20,965 nt of DNA. Source: Saprospiraceae bacterium UBA7328 (lineage in GTDB: Bacteria; Bacteroidota; Bacteroidia; Chitinophagales; Saprospiraceae). This document shows, one piece after another, positions 1 to 10,993 of this stretch (position 1 is the stretch's first letter; each line of letters begins with the position of its first letter). The stretch is from assembly GCA_002471345.1 (NCBI GenBank), contig DKPS01000059.1, forward strand, positions 1 through 20,965, read 5' to 3'. A model generated the notes under the pieces. It did no database searches, was not told the DNA's origin, and saw only the letters and a list, made by a program, of their open reading frames with translations. Both the position numbers and the translations under genes were made by a program.

Positions 1-73
1 AGGGACTCGAACCCACACGCCGTGAAGCACCAGATCCTAAGTCTGGCATGTCTACCAATTTCACCACACCCGC
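1..73 (-). tRNA. tRNA-Leu (UAG anticodon), 3' end cut off by the window edge
   Basis: Read on the minus strand, the sequence begins with the acceptor strand GCGGGTG at 73 and runs through a D-arm and an anticodon stem-loop (CCAGA, loop CTTAGGA, TCTGG) to a T-arm with GGTTCGAGTCC. The loop places TAG at the anticodon, which decodes leucine CUA. A long variable arm lies between the anticodon and T stems, as expected for the class II tRNA-Leu. The 3' acceptor strand and the discriminator base lie left of base 1, so it cannot be seen whether CCA is encoded. Confidence 0.95.
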
Positions 74-85
74 AAAAAAGTCGCG

Positions 86-93
86 CAAATATA
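86..93 (-). promoter_or_regulatory. Bacteroidota-type -7 box for the tRNA-Leu gene
   Basis: The minus strand reads TATATTTG, a perfect match to the Bacteroidota -7 consensus TAnnTTTG. It ends 12 bases before the mature tRNA 5' end, which would leave only a short leader, as is usual for tRNA genes. No convincing -33 TTTG is seen at the usual 19-21 bp spacing; the nearest one (123-126) is about 29 bp away. Confidence 0.5.
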
Positions 94-304
94 AAACTCT
101 TCTATGAAAGAATCGAGTCTTACAAATTTATATTTTTTCAAGTTTAACTAAAGTGCAATTTAACTGCCTAAGGACAAGTCATTAAACAATTAGAATATGA
201 CCAATAATATTCTTTAAAAGGAATTCTTTGGCGCAAAATGATCATTCGAATCATGCATGATTCAGCCATTTTATCTAAATTAGATTTTGTCTAAACGATT
301 ATTA

Positions 305-2518
305 ATGCCTCATACTACTGAATCAATAACTAAAGATGAAATTGACGTTTGTCATGAGGCCTACGATATACTCATAAAGAACCTTGCTTCAAAACTAAAA
401 GGTGATGACAAAGAAATGCTCGATGCCGCATATAGAATGGCTCTAGATGCACATAAATTTCAAAGAAGAAAATCTGGAGAACCTTATATACTTCACCCAA
501 TTGCCGTTGCCAGAATATGTCATGAAGAAATAGGTTTAGGTCCAACAGCCGTGATATGTGCTTTGTTACATGATGTTGTTGAAGACACCCCGATTGAATT
601 AGATGAAATTTTCGAAAAATTTGGTCCTAAGATAACTCGTATTGTAGATGGCTTAACCAAATTAGACGGACTCTATAATGTAGGTAATACCAATGCCGAA
701 AACTTAAAGAAAGTACTTAGCACTCTTGTGGAAGATGTAAGAGTGGTTCTTATAAAGATGGCCGACAGAATCCATAACCTGAGAACTATCGGTGCCATGC
801 CAGTACATAAGCAAATCAAAATTGCTGCAGAAACAGAATTTATTTATGCACCGCTGGCACACAGGCTTGGTCTTTATAAAATCAAATCAGAATTTGAAGA
901 TATAATTCTCAAAATTACTGATCCTGAAGTTTATTTGGAATTAGAAGAAAAAATTAAAACGAGTGAAAAAGAAAGGCAAAAATTCATTAAGTCCTTTCTT
1001 TCTCCAATTAAGAACAAACTTGATGAACTAAATATTCCATTTCGAACCATAGGAAGAGTAAAGGCAATCTCATCCATTTACCAAAAGATTCAGAATAAAA
1101 ATGTTCCATTTGAAAGAGTATATGACCTTTTTGCTATTAGGATTATTATCGATGTTCCGGTAGAGGAAGAGAAAAGAGCATGCTGGCACATTTATTCCTT
1201 AATCACTGATTTTTACAAACCTATCCCGGAAAGGTTAAAAGACTGGATTACTTCTCCTAAAGGTAATGGATATGAATCTCTGCACACTACTATTATTGGG
1301 CCTAAAGGAAGATTTGTTGAAATCCAAATCAGAACAGAACGAATGGATGATATAGCTGAAAGAGGATTCGCAGCACATTGGAAATATAAAGGCAAAAAAA
1401 ATCAGAATAGTGTTTATGATGGATGGCTCGATAATATTAGAACACTTTTAGATAATCAAGAAGGCGATGCCATCGATTTTCTTAATGATTTCAAAACTAA
1501 TCTTTTCAAAAAAGAAGTTTATGTATTCACTCCAAATGGAGAGATGAGGATACTTCCATTGGGTGCCACAGCCTTGGATTTTGCGTTTGATATACATAGT
1601 GATATTGGAATTAAAGCATCATCAATAAAGGTGAATGGAAAGCTAGTCCCTATGGGATATAAGTTAGTCAATGGTGATCAAGTAACTGTAAATACATCAA
1701 AAAATCAAAAACCAAATAAAGACTGGATCAATATTGTTGTAACTGGGAAAGCACGATCAAAAATCAGACAGTCTCTCAATAGTGCAAAGAAAATTCAAGC
1801 AGATCTTGGTAAAGAAATTCTAGTAAGAAAGCTAAAAAACTTAAAGGTCGATTTCGAAGAAAATATGGATTTCCTTGTAAATCAATATGGATTTAGAACA
1901 AGAATGGAGTTTTATGCAGCTGTTGCTGATGAGCATGTCAAGACCTCTGACTTCAAGAAATTCGTTATTGAAAATTCAAAGTTATGTCTACCGAAGGAAG
2001 ATATTGTAGAAAAAGAAGAAGTAAAGAAAACTAGTAAGAAGGCTAAAAAGAAAGTCCAACTTGTTGTAATAAACGGAGAAGAAAATCAACAGTATGAATA
2101 TCAGCTATCCAGGTGTTGTAATCCTGTAAAAGGAGATGAGATATTTGCTTTTGTATCCAGCACACAAGGCATGAAAATCCACCGTAAGAATTGTAAAAAC
2201 GCTTCCAATCTATTTACCAATTATGGATACCGTATTCTGAAAGCAGAGTGGCAAGGTATGACCAGAAGCAAGTTTATTGTCCAGTTAGAAATAGAAGGTT
2301 TAGATACCGGCATTGGGGTAATTCAGAATATCACCAATGAAATATCCGGAAAACTGGGAATCAATATGAAGTCTTTATCCATTGCTGAAAAAGAAGGAAT
2401 TTTTGAAGGATCTATCGGTATGGAGGTTAATAATCTGGAACAACTGAATAAGGTGATCAAAAAACTTAAAACAATAGAAGGAATAAATTCCGTAAACAGA
2501 ATCACAAATTCAGAATAA
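305..2518 (+). CDS. Bifunctional (p)ppGpp synthetase/hydrolase, RelA/SpoT (RSH) family
   Basis: This cytosolic enzyme makes (p)ppGpp from ATP and GTP or GDP and also hydrolyses it, so it controls the stringent response. Numbering is from ATG 305 (737 aa). An N-terminal HD hydrolase domain carries the HD pair at about 89-90 (LLHDVVEDT). The synthetase domain follows with RLKD at about 310-313 and GNGYESLHT. RxKD rather than ExDD is the signature of bifunctional enzymes rather than synthetase-only RelA. Then come a TGS domain (about 404-465), a helical region, a Cys-rich segment (CC at about 604-605, later H and C), and a C-terminal ACT domain (about 658-735). Length is normal for a full-size RSH. 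An in-frame TTG at 287 would add six residues; ATG 305 is preferred. The fur-like gene follows after 6 bp. Both catalytic halves look intact. Whether the gene should be called spoT or rel cannot be decided here. Confidence 0.96.
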   Translation: MPHTTESITKDEIDVCHEAYDILIKNLASKLKGDDKEMLDAAYRMALDAHKFQRRKSGEPYILHPIAVARICHEEIGLGPTAVICALLHDVVEDTPIELDEIFEKFGPKITRIVDGLTKLDGLYNVGNTNAENLKKVLSTLVEDVRVVLIKMADRIHNLRTIGAMPVHKQIKIAAETEFIYAPLAHRLGLYKIKSEFEDIILKITDPEVYLELEEKIKTSEKERQKFIKSFLSPIKNKLDELNIPFRTIGRVKAISSIYQKIQNKNVPFERVYDLFAIRIIIDVPVEEEKRACWHIYSLITDFYKPIPERLKDWITSPKGNGYESLHTTIIGPKGRFVEIQIRTERMDDIAERGFAAHWKYKGKKNQNSVYDGWLDNIRTLLDNQEGDAIDFLNDFKTNLFKKEVYVFTPNGEMRILPLGATALDFAFDIHSDIGIKASSIKVNGKLVPMGYKLVNGDQVTVNTSKNQKPNKDWINIVVTGKARSKIRQSLNSAKKIQADLGKEILVRKLKNLKVDFEENMDFLVNQYGFRTRMEFYAAVADEHVKTSDFKKFVIENSKLCLPKEDIVEKEEVKKTSKKAKKKVQLVVINGEENQQYEYQLSRCCNPVKGDEIFAFVSSTQGMKIHRKNCKNASNLFTNYGYRILKAEWQGMTRSKFIVQLEIEGLDTGIGVIQNITNEISGKLGINMKSLSIAEKEGIFEGSIGMEVNNLEQLNKVIKKLKTIEGINSVNRITNSE

Positions 2519-2524
2519 ATTATC

Positions 2525-2968
2525 ATGAACGACATTGTCGCGGAAGCAAAGAGCAAATTCAGCGAATTCCTTGAGAACAATAACAATAGGAAGACTCATG
2601 AAAGGTTTGCCATTTTAGAAGAGATTTATACTAACCAAAATCATTTTGATGCTGAGACTTTATATGTACAAATGAAAAAAAGTGCATATAGAGTGAGCAG
2701 GGCTACTGTATACAATACCATTGATGTGCTATTAGAATGTAATTTGATCAAAAAGCACAATTTTGGACAAAATGTTTCATTCTTCGAAAAAACTTATGGC
2801 ATCAAAGCGCACCACCATATAATCTGTACTCAATGCAAAGCAGTCGAAGAATTTGAAGACCCCCAAATTAATGATGCTTGTAACAATATTTCGTCTTCTA
2901 AAAATTTTAAATTAGAAGACATAAGCCTTAACCTCTTCGGAATTTGTCACCTATGTATGAAAACTTAG
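2525..2968 (+). CDS. Fur-family metal-dependent transcriptional regulator
   Basis: This is a 147-aa DNA-binding regulator of the Fur/PerR/Zur superfamily. The N-terminal winged helix includes a recognition-helix segment reading SRATVYNTIDVLLECNLI (about 58-75). The dimerisation domain starts with the metal-ligand run HHH (96-98) and has two CxxC pairs (C101/C104 and C141/C144) that form the structural zinc site seen in many family members. It starts 6 bp after the rel stop codon, so the two genes are probably co-transcribed. The sensed signal (iron, zinc or peroxide) cannot be told from the sequence alone, so no subfamily name is given. The rel-fur-purA order is one I recall from other Bacteroidota, but this was not checked. 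Confidence 0.9.
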   Translation: MNDIVAEAKSKFSEFLENNNNRKTHERFAILEEIYTNQNHFDAETLYVQMKKSAYRVSRATVYNTIDVLLECNLIKKHNFGQNVSFFEKTYGIKAHHHIICTQCKAVEEFEDPQINDACNNISSSKNFKLEDISLNLFGICHLCMKT

Positions 2969-2977
2969 TTTAATATC

Positions 2978-2985
2978 TATCTTTG
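2978..2985 (+). promoter_or_regulatory. Candidate -7 box for purA
   Basis: TATCTTTG matches the Bacteroidota -7 consensus TAnnTTTG exactly. It lies in the 54-bp gap between the fur-like gene and purA, 37 bases before the purA ATG, giving a predicted 5' UTR of about 30 nt. No good -33 TTTG is present at 19-21 bp. It suggests purA has its own promoter in addition to any read-through from rel-fur. Confidence 0.4.
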
Positions 2986-3022
2986 TTCCCTTCTTTTAAT
3001 TACTGATAATAAGACAACCCAA

Positions 3023-4285
3023 ATGAGTAATAAAGTAGATGTTCTTTTGGGTCTTCAATGGGGAGACGAAGGCAAAGGCAAGATAGTAGATTATCTAGCA
3101 GATCAATATGATATAATTGCAAGGTATCAAGGCGGTCCAAATGCTGGTCATACCATTAAAATTGAAGACAAAACTTTCGTCTTACACACTATTCCATCTG
3201 GCATATTTAGAGAAGAAGTTGTGAACATAATAGGAAATGGAGTAGTAGTGGATCCAATTACTTTATGTAATGAGATAGATGGTCTCAAAGCCATTGGCGT
3301 AGACCCTTTAGAAAGATTACTACTGGCAAAAAAAGCTCATCTCATTCTGCCAACTCATCGTCTCTTAGATGCCGCTTCTGAGGCTTCTAAAGGAAAAAAG
3401 AAAATAGGATCAACTCTTAGAGGAATCGGTCCTACTTATATGGACAAAACAGGAAGAAATGGTCTTCGTGTAGGTGATATACTCAGTTCAAATTTTAAAA
3501 ACAAATATGCTTCTATAAGAGAAAAGCATCTCAGTCTTCTAAGAATATATCCAGAAATTGAATTTGATTTAGTTACTGAAGAAAAGAAATGGAATGAAAG
3601 TATAGAAAGAATAGCTAGTCTAACACAAATCAATTGCGAAGAATATGTAAATAGAGCAGTTAATTCTGGAAAAAAAATACTTGCAGAAGGTGCTCAAGGT
3701 TCTATGCTTGATATAGAATACGGTACATATCCATATGTCACCTCTTCTAACACCATAACAGCTGGTGTATGCACTGGTCTTGGTATTGCTCCTCAAAAAA
3801 TAGGTGAGGTAATAGGAATTACCAAAGCTTATTGTACTCGAGTAGGAAGTGGGCCCTTCCCTACTGAACTTCATGGAGATGAAGGAGAAGAATTGAGAAA
3901 ATATGGCAAAGAGTTTGGGGCTACTACTGGAAGGCCACGTCGATGTGGTTGGATTGATATTCCTCAATTGAAATATGCAATCATGATAAATGGAGTAACT
4001 CAAATAGCTATTACGAAAACAGATATTCTAGCTGAATTTGACTTCATTAAAGCCGCAACCGCTTATAAAATAGATAATGAAATCACTCTAGAATATCCGT
4101 ATAGTCTAGAAAACAATAAAATTGAACCGGTCTACAAATCTTATCCCTCTTGGGAAGACAGATCAAATGATCAACCACTTGACGATGATTTGAAAAATTA
4201 TCTAGAGGTTCTTGAAGGTCTTTTGAATACACCGATAAAATTTGTTTCAAATGGACCTGGTAGAGAAGAGCTTAAAATCAGATAG
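3023..4285 (+). CDS. purA: Adenylosuccinate synthase
   Basis: The enzyme condenses IMP with aspartate using GTP to form adenylosuccinate, the first committed step from IMP to AMP. The 420-aa protein has the usual bacterial length. The N-terminal GLQWGDEGKGK contains the catalytic Asp (D15), and GGPNAGHT contains the catalytic His (H43). Further family signatures include the GIGPTYMDK segment, GAQGSMLDIEYGTYPYVTSS, and the GTP/aspartate-loop region GATTGRPRRCGW. It follows the fur-like gene after 54 bp that hold a likely promoter box. Its proximity to the rel gene fits known biochemistry, since ppGpp inhibits PurA directly in E. coli. A run of eight T (4289-4296) follows the stop codon, but no clear stem precedes it. 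Confidence 0.98.
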   Translation: MSNKVDVLLGLQWGDEGKGKIVDYLADQYDIIARYQGGPNAGHTIKIEDKTFVLHTIPSGIFREEVVNIIGNGVVVDPITLCNEIDGLKAIGVDPLERLLLAKKAHLILPTHRLLDAASEASKGKKKIGSTLRGIGPTYMDKTGRNGLRVGDILSSNFKNKYASIREKHLSLLRIYPEIEFDLVTEEKKWNESIERIASLTQINCEEYVNRAVNSGKKILAEGAQGSMLDIEYGTYPYVTSSNTITAGVCTGLGIAPQKIGEVIGITKAYCTRVGSGPFPTELHGDEGEELRKYGKEFGATTGRPRRCGWIDIPQLKYAIMINGVTQIAITKTDILAEFDFIKAATAYKIDNEITLEYPYSLENNKIEPVYKSYPSWEDRSNDQPLDDDLKNYLEVLEGLLNTPIKFVSNGPGREELKIR

Positions 4286-4332
4286 CGCTTTTTTTTGAGA
4301 ATGCATTATTTAAGAGATTAACATGAAGAAGG

Positions 4333-4354
4333 AGTACTATACATGGATAGCACT
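4333..4354 (-). terminator. Weak hairpin between convergent purA and the T9SS operon
   Basis: The minus strand carries AGTGCTAT and ATAGTACT around a six-base loop, pairing over eight positions with one G-U wobble. On the plus strand the same position is an A-C mismatch, so the stem favours minus-strand transcripts. It begins about 38 bases past the stop of the sorted surface protein. What follows is pyrimidine-rich but lacks a real U-tract, so this is only a candidate terminator. Confidence 0.25.
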
Positions 4355-4392
4355 ACTTTCTCGACATACAATTGGGGTGTTCTATTTTTAGT

Positions 4393-5472
4393 TTAAAGGT
4401 CTACTACTATAAGCTTTTTATACACCGTGGTTCCATTATCACTGGTTATGGCCACACTGAATACACCCCTACCATATTTATTCAGAGGTATTTTGATCTT
4501 ATTTTTTAAACCGTCAAGTTTTTCAAAATGCACTAGCTGATTGGAACTATCAAAAAGTTTTAGTTCTCCTTTGTCACTTTTTGCCAGTTGATATCTAACA
4601 TTTAGATAACTCCCAGCACTTACCGGGTTAGGATAAAGAATAAGTGAATTGTGGTCCAAGTTTTTATCAAACCTAAGTTTTCCTAATGTGATTACAGAAT
4701 AAGTATCTGGAATCATTTCTTCATCAGTAGTAATCGATCCAGTTGTAAAATTTGACCTTTTGTTACTCAAAGCCAAGCTTGAAATTTTGATATTTATCAT
4801 CTTTTCATCCAAAGAAGATGGGATATCCACCCATTCAGCCCCATTCCACCCAACTATTGTTAAGTCTTCTAGATTTGATTCTACTAGCTCTTCAAGATTA
4901 CTTACTTCATTCCAGGTGAGTGTAATTTTAGTATTTGCACTCCCTTTCACTTTCCAATATTCTTGATCAGACACACTTTCTACATTTGAAACTATAGATT
5001 GTATATCAAAGGGACCATCCTCTGGCATATCGGTATATTCATCACTCAATACAACAGATGTAACTGCAAAGGATGGATCTACTGCGTAATATGCAGCTTC
5101 AACATTCAATCCATTACTGACTCCTACAGGTGCATATATTCCATTATCACCAGTAGGAAGTAAAAATGGTGAATCTTTCATGCTACCTACAAATCCGTCT
5201 ACATGGCTATAGTTATCTGCATTAATCCATCCTGAATTTTGTGAAAAAACAATTTTACCATTGTTTTCAGATCTATCTGTGGCTACAATTCCTGGAAGAA
5301 GACCATTTCCGATTTCTTGAAAATTGTGATCTGAGAAAATCGCCACATTTCCTTTAGCAGGAATGAATATGTTCCCTAATGAAACAGATTTGTTTTGAGC
5401 ATGTGAAATAGAGATACTTCCAAGAAGTATTCCTATTGACCATAAGATTTTATAGTTTATTGAAATTTTCAT
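4393..5472 (-). CDS. T9SS type A sorting-domain surface protein, partner of the collagen-like protein
   Basis: This is a 359-aa secreted protein of unknown function. Residues 1-25 form a signal peptide that ends SHA before Q26. The middle (about 30-270) looks like an adhesin-type beta-sandwich: it includes a YWKVKGSANTKITLTWNEVS segment and a 'VGWNG..WVDIP' segment, a pattern I recognise from Bacteroidota surface proteins. The C-terminus (about 277-359) is a type A T9SS sorting domain: LILYPNPVSAGSYLNV, a central beta-rich part, and a final GVFSVAITSDNG...YKKLIVVDL. This domain directs transport across the outer membrane, with later cleavage and anchoring to the surface or release. The gene starts 13 bp after the collagen-like gene, so both probably come from one transcript. 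No enzymatic motif is visible. Confidence 0.85.
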   Translation of the reverse strand: MKISINYKILWSIGILLGSISISHAQNKSVSLGNIFIPAKGNVAIFSDHNFQEIGNGLLPGIVATDRSENNGKIVFSQNSGWINADNYSHVDGFVGSMKDSPFLLPTGDNGIYAPVGVSNGLNVEAAYYAVDPSFAVTSVVLSDEYTDMPEDGPFDIQSIVSNVESVSDQEYWKVKGSANTKITLTWNEVSNLEELVESNLEDLTIVGWNGAEWVDIPSSLDEKMINIKISSLALSNKRSNFTTGSITTDEEMIPDTYSVITLGKLRFDKNLDHNSLILYPNPVSAGSYLNVRYQLAKSDKGELKLFDSSNQLVHFEKLDGLKNKIKIPLNKYGRGVFSVAITSDNGTTVYKKLIVVDL

Positions 5473-5485
5473 TCTTCTCTAATTG

Positions 5486-8377
<2,892 letters not shown>

Positions 8378-8613
8378 TTAAAATTAGTTTGATTAAAATG
8401 ACTAAATAGGAGTAGAACTTGATCTTACTCTCACTCGTAAGAGATAAAATGGGGTAGGTGAAAATTGGGTAATAGTATTAAGGTATTTTGGAGTGGTTCT
8501 CTAAAATGCTTATTTATATAAGGTTTTTGAAAATATGATTCTATTAAATGTAAAATAGTTTACAATAACCTATGTAAATGCCTATATCTATTAGAGTTTA
8601 TTGGATTGGTGGA

Positions 8614-10050
8614 TCAAGTCCGTCCCTGGATAAAATCTTGAATTATATGTTCAAAAGCTACCCGTATTCTTCGATTGCCTTGTAGGTGGCCGTTTGATAT
8701 AAAAGAGAAACAATATTTCTTTTCATCAAATTGGATAATTCCACAATATGCCATTACCTGAGACATGGATCCAGATTTTAAGTGTACTTGATACTCTTCA
8801 TTGGAATCATTAAATAAATAGGTAACATCACCGTCTGGAGAAGCGTGGGATAAGTGCTCTTCCAAATACTTAGAAGAATGTAATTGATATATCTTTTGAA
8901 GATAAGAAGCAATAAATGCCGTTGGAATTCTATTTCGGTTAGAAAGGCCGCTTCCATCTTTATAGGTGAATGACTTCACATCCAATTCTAATAACCGCAG
9001 GAAATTTTTCACCGCCTTAATTCCCTTATTAGTACTTCCTTTTTCTGATATAGTAGTACCAATTGATTTCAAAATTGCCTCACAATAAAGGTTGTTACTT
9101 TTTAGGTTCGCTTCTCTAACAATCTCAGAGAGAGGAGCAGAAGTAAAAGATATGAATTCGGTTGGATCTGATACCGATCTATTTGTTAAGGAGTCTTTTG
9201 ATGTAGTTATTCCATTTTCATCAAAGTAAGCAATAAGCTCACTTTTAATATACTCACCTGGATTTGGAATAGCTGCTTTTATTTGAAAAAGATCTTTACC
9301 TGGAGGAATGGTTCCTACAATTTGGAGGTCTGATGAAAAAGGATGAGAATATACATATGCATTATCACCACTTCCCATTGCACCTGTAATTACATTTGAT
9401 TGAATAATAATATTTGGAATCTTTGGCAAAAGATAAGAAATACTAGTAGGTTGAAATTCTTCAATTGATCTATCAAAATTTATATAAAACAGGTTTTCAT
9501 GAATATTAAAAGGCCAAACTCCAGAAGCATAATAATTACTTAAGTCATTCCACTGCCACGTTTCATTTACAGGGCTCCCTTCAAAAAGAGAATTATCAAT
9601 CAAAATAGTGCCTTCAATACAACTAATTCCTTCTGCCTTAATCGCCTTTACGATTCTGGACTTAATTTCATCTAAACCCAACGCCTTCTCGAAAAAGGGA
9701 GAACCTAGTGATGGGTCTCCTGAACCTTTTAGTATTAAGTTTCCGTAAAAAGACCCATCTCCTAATTTTTCACCTTGAAGAAACAAAGATGTTTTGAATC
9801 TAAATTCTGGTCCTAATAATTCAAGTGCAGAAAAAGTGGTAACTGTCTTAAGAGTAGAGGCTGGGATTAATGCTAAGTTTCCATTATGATTATAAACCGT
9901 TTCACCTGATTCTGCATCAATGATAGTTAAACCAACAGAAGCATGATCAAAAACAGGATTTTCAAAATGAATATCGATGTTCACATTTTGAGAATAAAAT
10001 GTAAAATGAATACAACAAAACAATATGACTAAATATGATCTATTCATCAT
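8614..10050 (-). CDS. D-alanyl-D-alanine carboxypeptidase/endopeptidase, PBP4 type (peptidase family S13)
   Basis: This periplasmic serine peptidase is predicted to remove terminal D-Ala from peptidoglycan stems and/or cut cross-links. Numbered from ATG 10050 (478 aa), residues 1-20 are a hydrophobic signal peptide. The three penicillin-binding motifs are present in order: SxxK as STLK (S65-K68), SxN as SNN (318-320), and KTG in the form KSG (425-427). The family's long insert between the first two motifs is also present, as is DGSGLSNRN at about 365. A TTG at 10086 would give a longer frame, but it would put a polar extension before the signal peptide, so ATG 10050 or 10047 is preferred. Either start overlaps the end of the upstream amidohydrolase gene by 8-11 bases, implying translational coupling. 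No lipobox is seen, so the product is probably periplasmic. Confidence 0.92.
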   Translation of the reverse strand: MMNRSYLVILFCCIHFTFYSQNVNIDIHFENPVFDHASVGLTIIDAESGETVYNHNGNLALIPASTLKTVTTFSALELLGPEFRFKTSLFLQGEKLGDGSFYGNLILKGSGDPSLGSPFFEKALGLDEIKSRIVKAIKAEGISCIEGTILIDNSLFEGSPVNETWQWNDLSNYYASGVWPFNIHENLFYINFDRSIEEFQPTSISYLLPKIPNIIIQSNVITGAMGSGDNAYVYSHPFSSDLQIVGTIPPGKDLFQIKAAIPNPGEYIKSELIAYFDENGITTSKDSLTNRSVSDPTEFISFTSAPLSEIVREANLKSNNLYCEAILKSIGTTISEKGSTNKGIKAVKNFLRLLELDVKSFTYKDGSGLSNRNRIPTAFIASYLQKIYQLHSSKYLEEHLSHASPDGDVTYLFNDSNEEYQVHLKSGSMSQVMAYCGIIQFDEKKYCFSFISNGHLQGNRRIRVAFEHIIQDFIQGRT

Positions 10051-10993
10051 AGGCCAAATGGAATAATGCATCGCCAACATGTACAACTGAAGCGTTATTA
10101 TGCCCTAAAATAAATCCATTCCTAGGAGCAAGCAATTTATAACTCCATTCTCCTTGAGGGTCTTTAATCAATCCTAGTGGCTCTCCTTTTCTAACAATCG
10201 AACCTGATTGTTGAGTCCAGATAAATAAGCCAGCTTTGGAAGATCTAACCCAGCTGGTTTTTTTATAATGATGTGGAATAAATTTGGAGCCGGGGGCAGA
10301 TGGAATTATATCAAGAGATTTAAGAACTCTCAACATTCCAGAGTAGCCACTTTCTATAGCGAAGCCCTCAATCCGTACAGCTTCACCGGCTTCATAGACT
10401 ATAGTTGGGATTTTAAGTTCAAAAGCTGTTTTTCTGAACGACTTTGGTATTAGACTTTTCTGTAAAATAACAGGTGGTGAGAATGAATATGCTAATTCCT
10501 TTGCTTTATCATCTAAACCAGTATATCGAATCTGGGGATAGTTATATCTAGATGAACCACCAGTATGAAAATCTAAGAGGTAATCGGCATTTGGAAGTAT
10601 TTCTTTAGTCATGGCTCTTGCCACTCTAGATGCCAAAGAGCCATTTGACGTACCAGGAAAACTTCTATTTACATCTTTACCATCAGGAAGATCTCTAGAA
10701 AAATTAATAAATCCATAGACATTTAAGAGAGGTATTGCAATAACAGACCCACTCACCAGATTTTCAAATATTCTATTTTCTATTGCTTTTCTAATTATTT
10801 GAATACCATTGATCTCATCCCCATGAACACCTCCTACAACTAATACACAAGGTCCAGGCTCCTGTGCTCTGAATACATGAGCTTCTATGAATATTTTCGT
10901 TCCAGAAGGAAGTGTTCCAACACTTACTTTTACTTTCTTGCGCTCTCCAGGCTGCACTATACTGCCATTGATCTTTATCACATTTTCTGTCAT
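10040..10993 (-). CDS. Succinylglutamate desuccinylase/aspartoacylase-family zinc amidohydrolase
   Basis: This 317-aa cytosolic M14-like hydrolase belongs to the AstE/AspA family, whose members cut N-acyl amino acids or terminal peptide-like bonds. Zinc ligands are visible as GGVHGDE (H57, E60) and DFHTGG (H143). The substrate-binding DVNRSFPG (107-114) and the likely catalytic Glu in VYEAGE (E201) are also present. The C-terminal part (about 245-317) looks like the barrel-sandwich domain usual in this family. The true substrate is unknown; the gene is not in an arginine-catabolic context. It overlaps the RimK-type gene by the four bases ATGA and overlaps the DD-peptidase gene at its other end. 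Relatives next to rimK are known in other bacteria, which suggests it acts on the product of that ligase, but this is inference. Confidence 0.88.
   Translation of the reverse strand: MTENVIKINGSIVQPGERKKVKVSVGTLPSGTKIFIEAHVFRAQEPGPCVLVVGGVHGDEINGIQIIRKAIENRIFENLVSGSVIAIPLLNVYGFINFSRDLPDGKDVNRSFPGTSNGSLASRVARAMTKEILPNADYLLDFHTGGSSRYNYPQIRYTGLDDKAKELAYSFSPPVILQKSLIPKSFRKTAFELKIPTIVYEAGEAVRIEGFAIESGYSGMLRVLKSLDIIPSAPGSKFIPHHYKKTSWVRSSKAGLFIWTQQSGSIVRKGEPLGLIKDPQGEWSYKLLAPRNGFILGHNNASVVHVGDALFHLAYDE

Noticed and set aside
287..304. TTG start adding six residues to the RelA/SpoT protein
   Set aside because: ATG 305 is close by and gives the conserved N-terminus; there is no sequence support for the TTG.
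4281..4300. Rho-independent terminator after purA from the AGCGCT palindrome and eight T
   Set aside because: The stem would be only three base pairs without a loop, too weak to call.
10051..10086. TTG start adding 12 residues to the DD-carboxypeptidase
   Set aside because: It would place a polar stretch before a clear signal peptide, and two ATG codons at 10050 and 10047 fit better.
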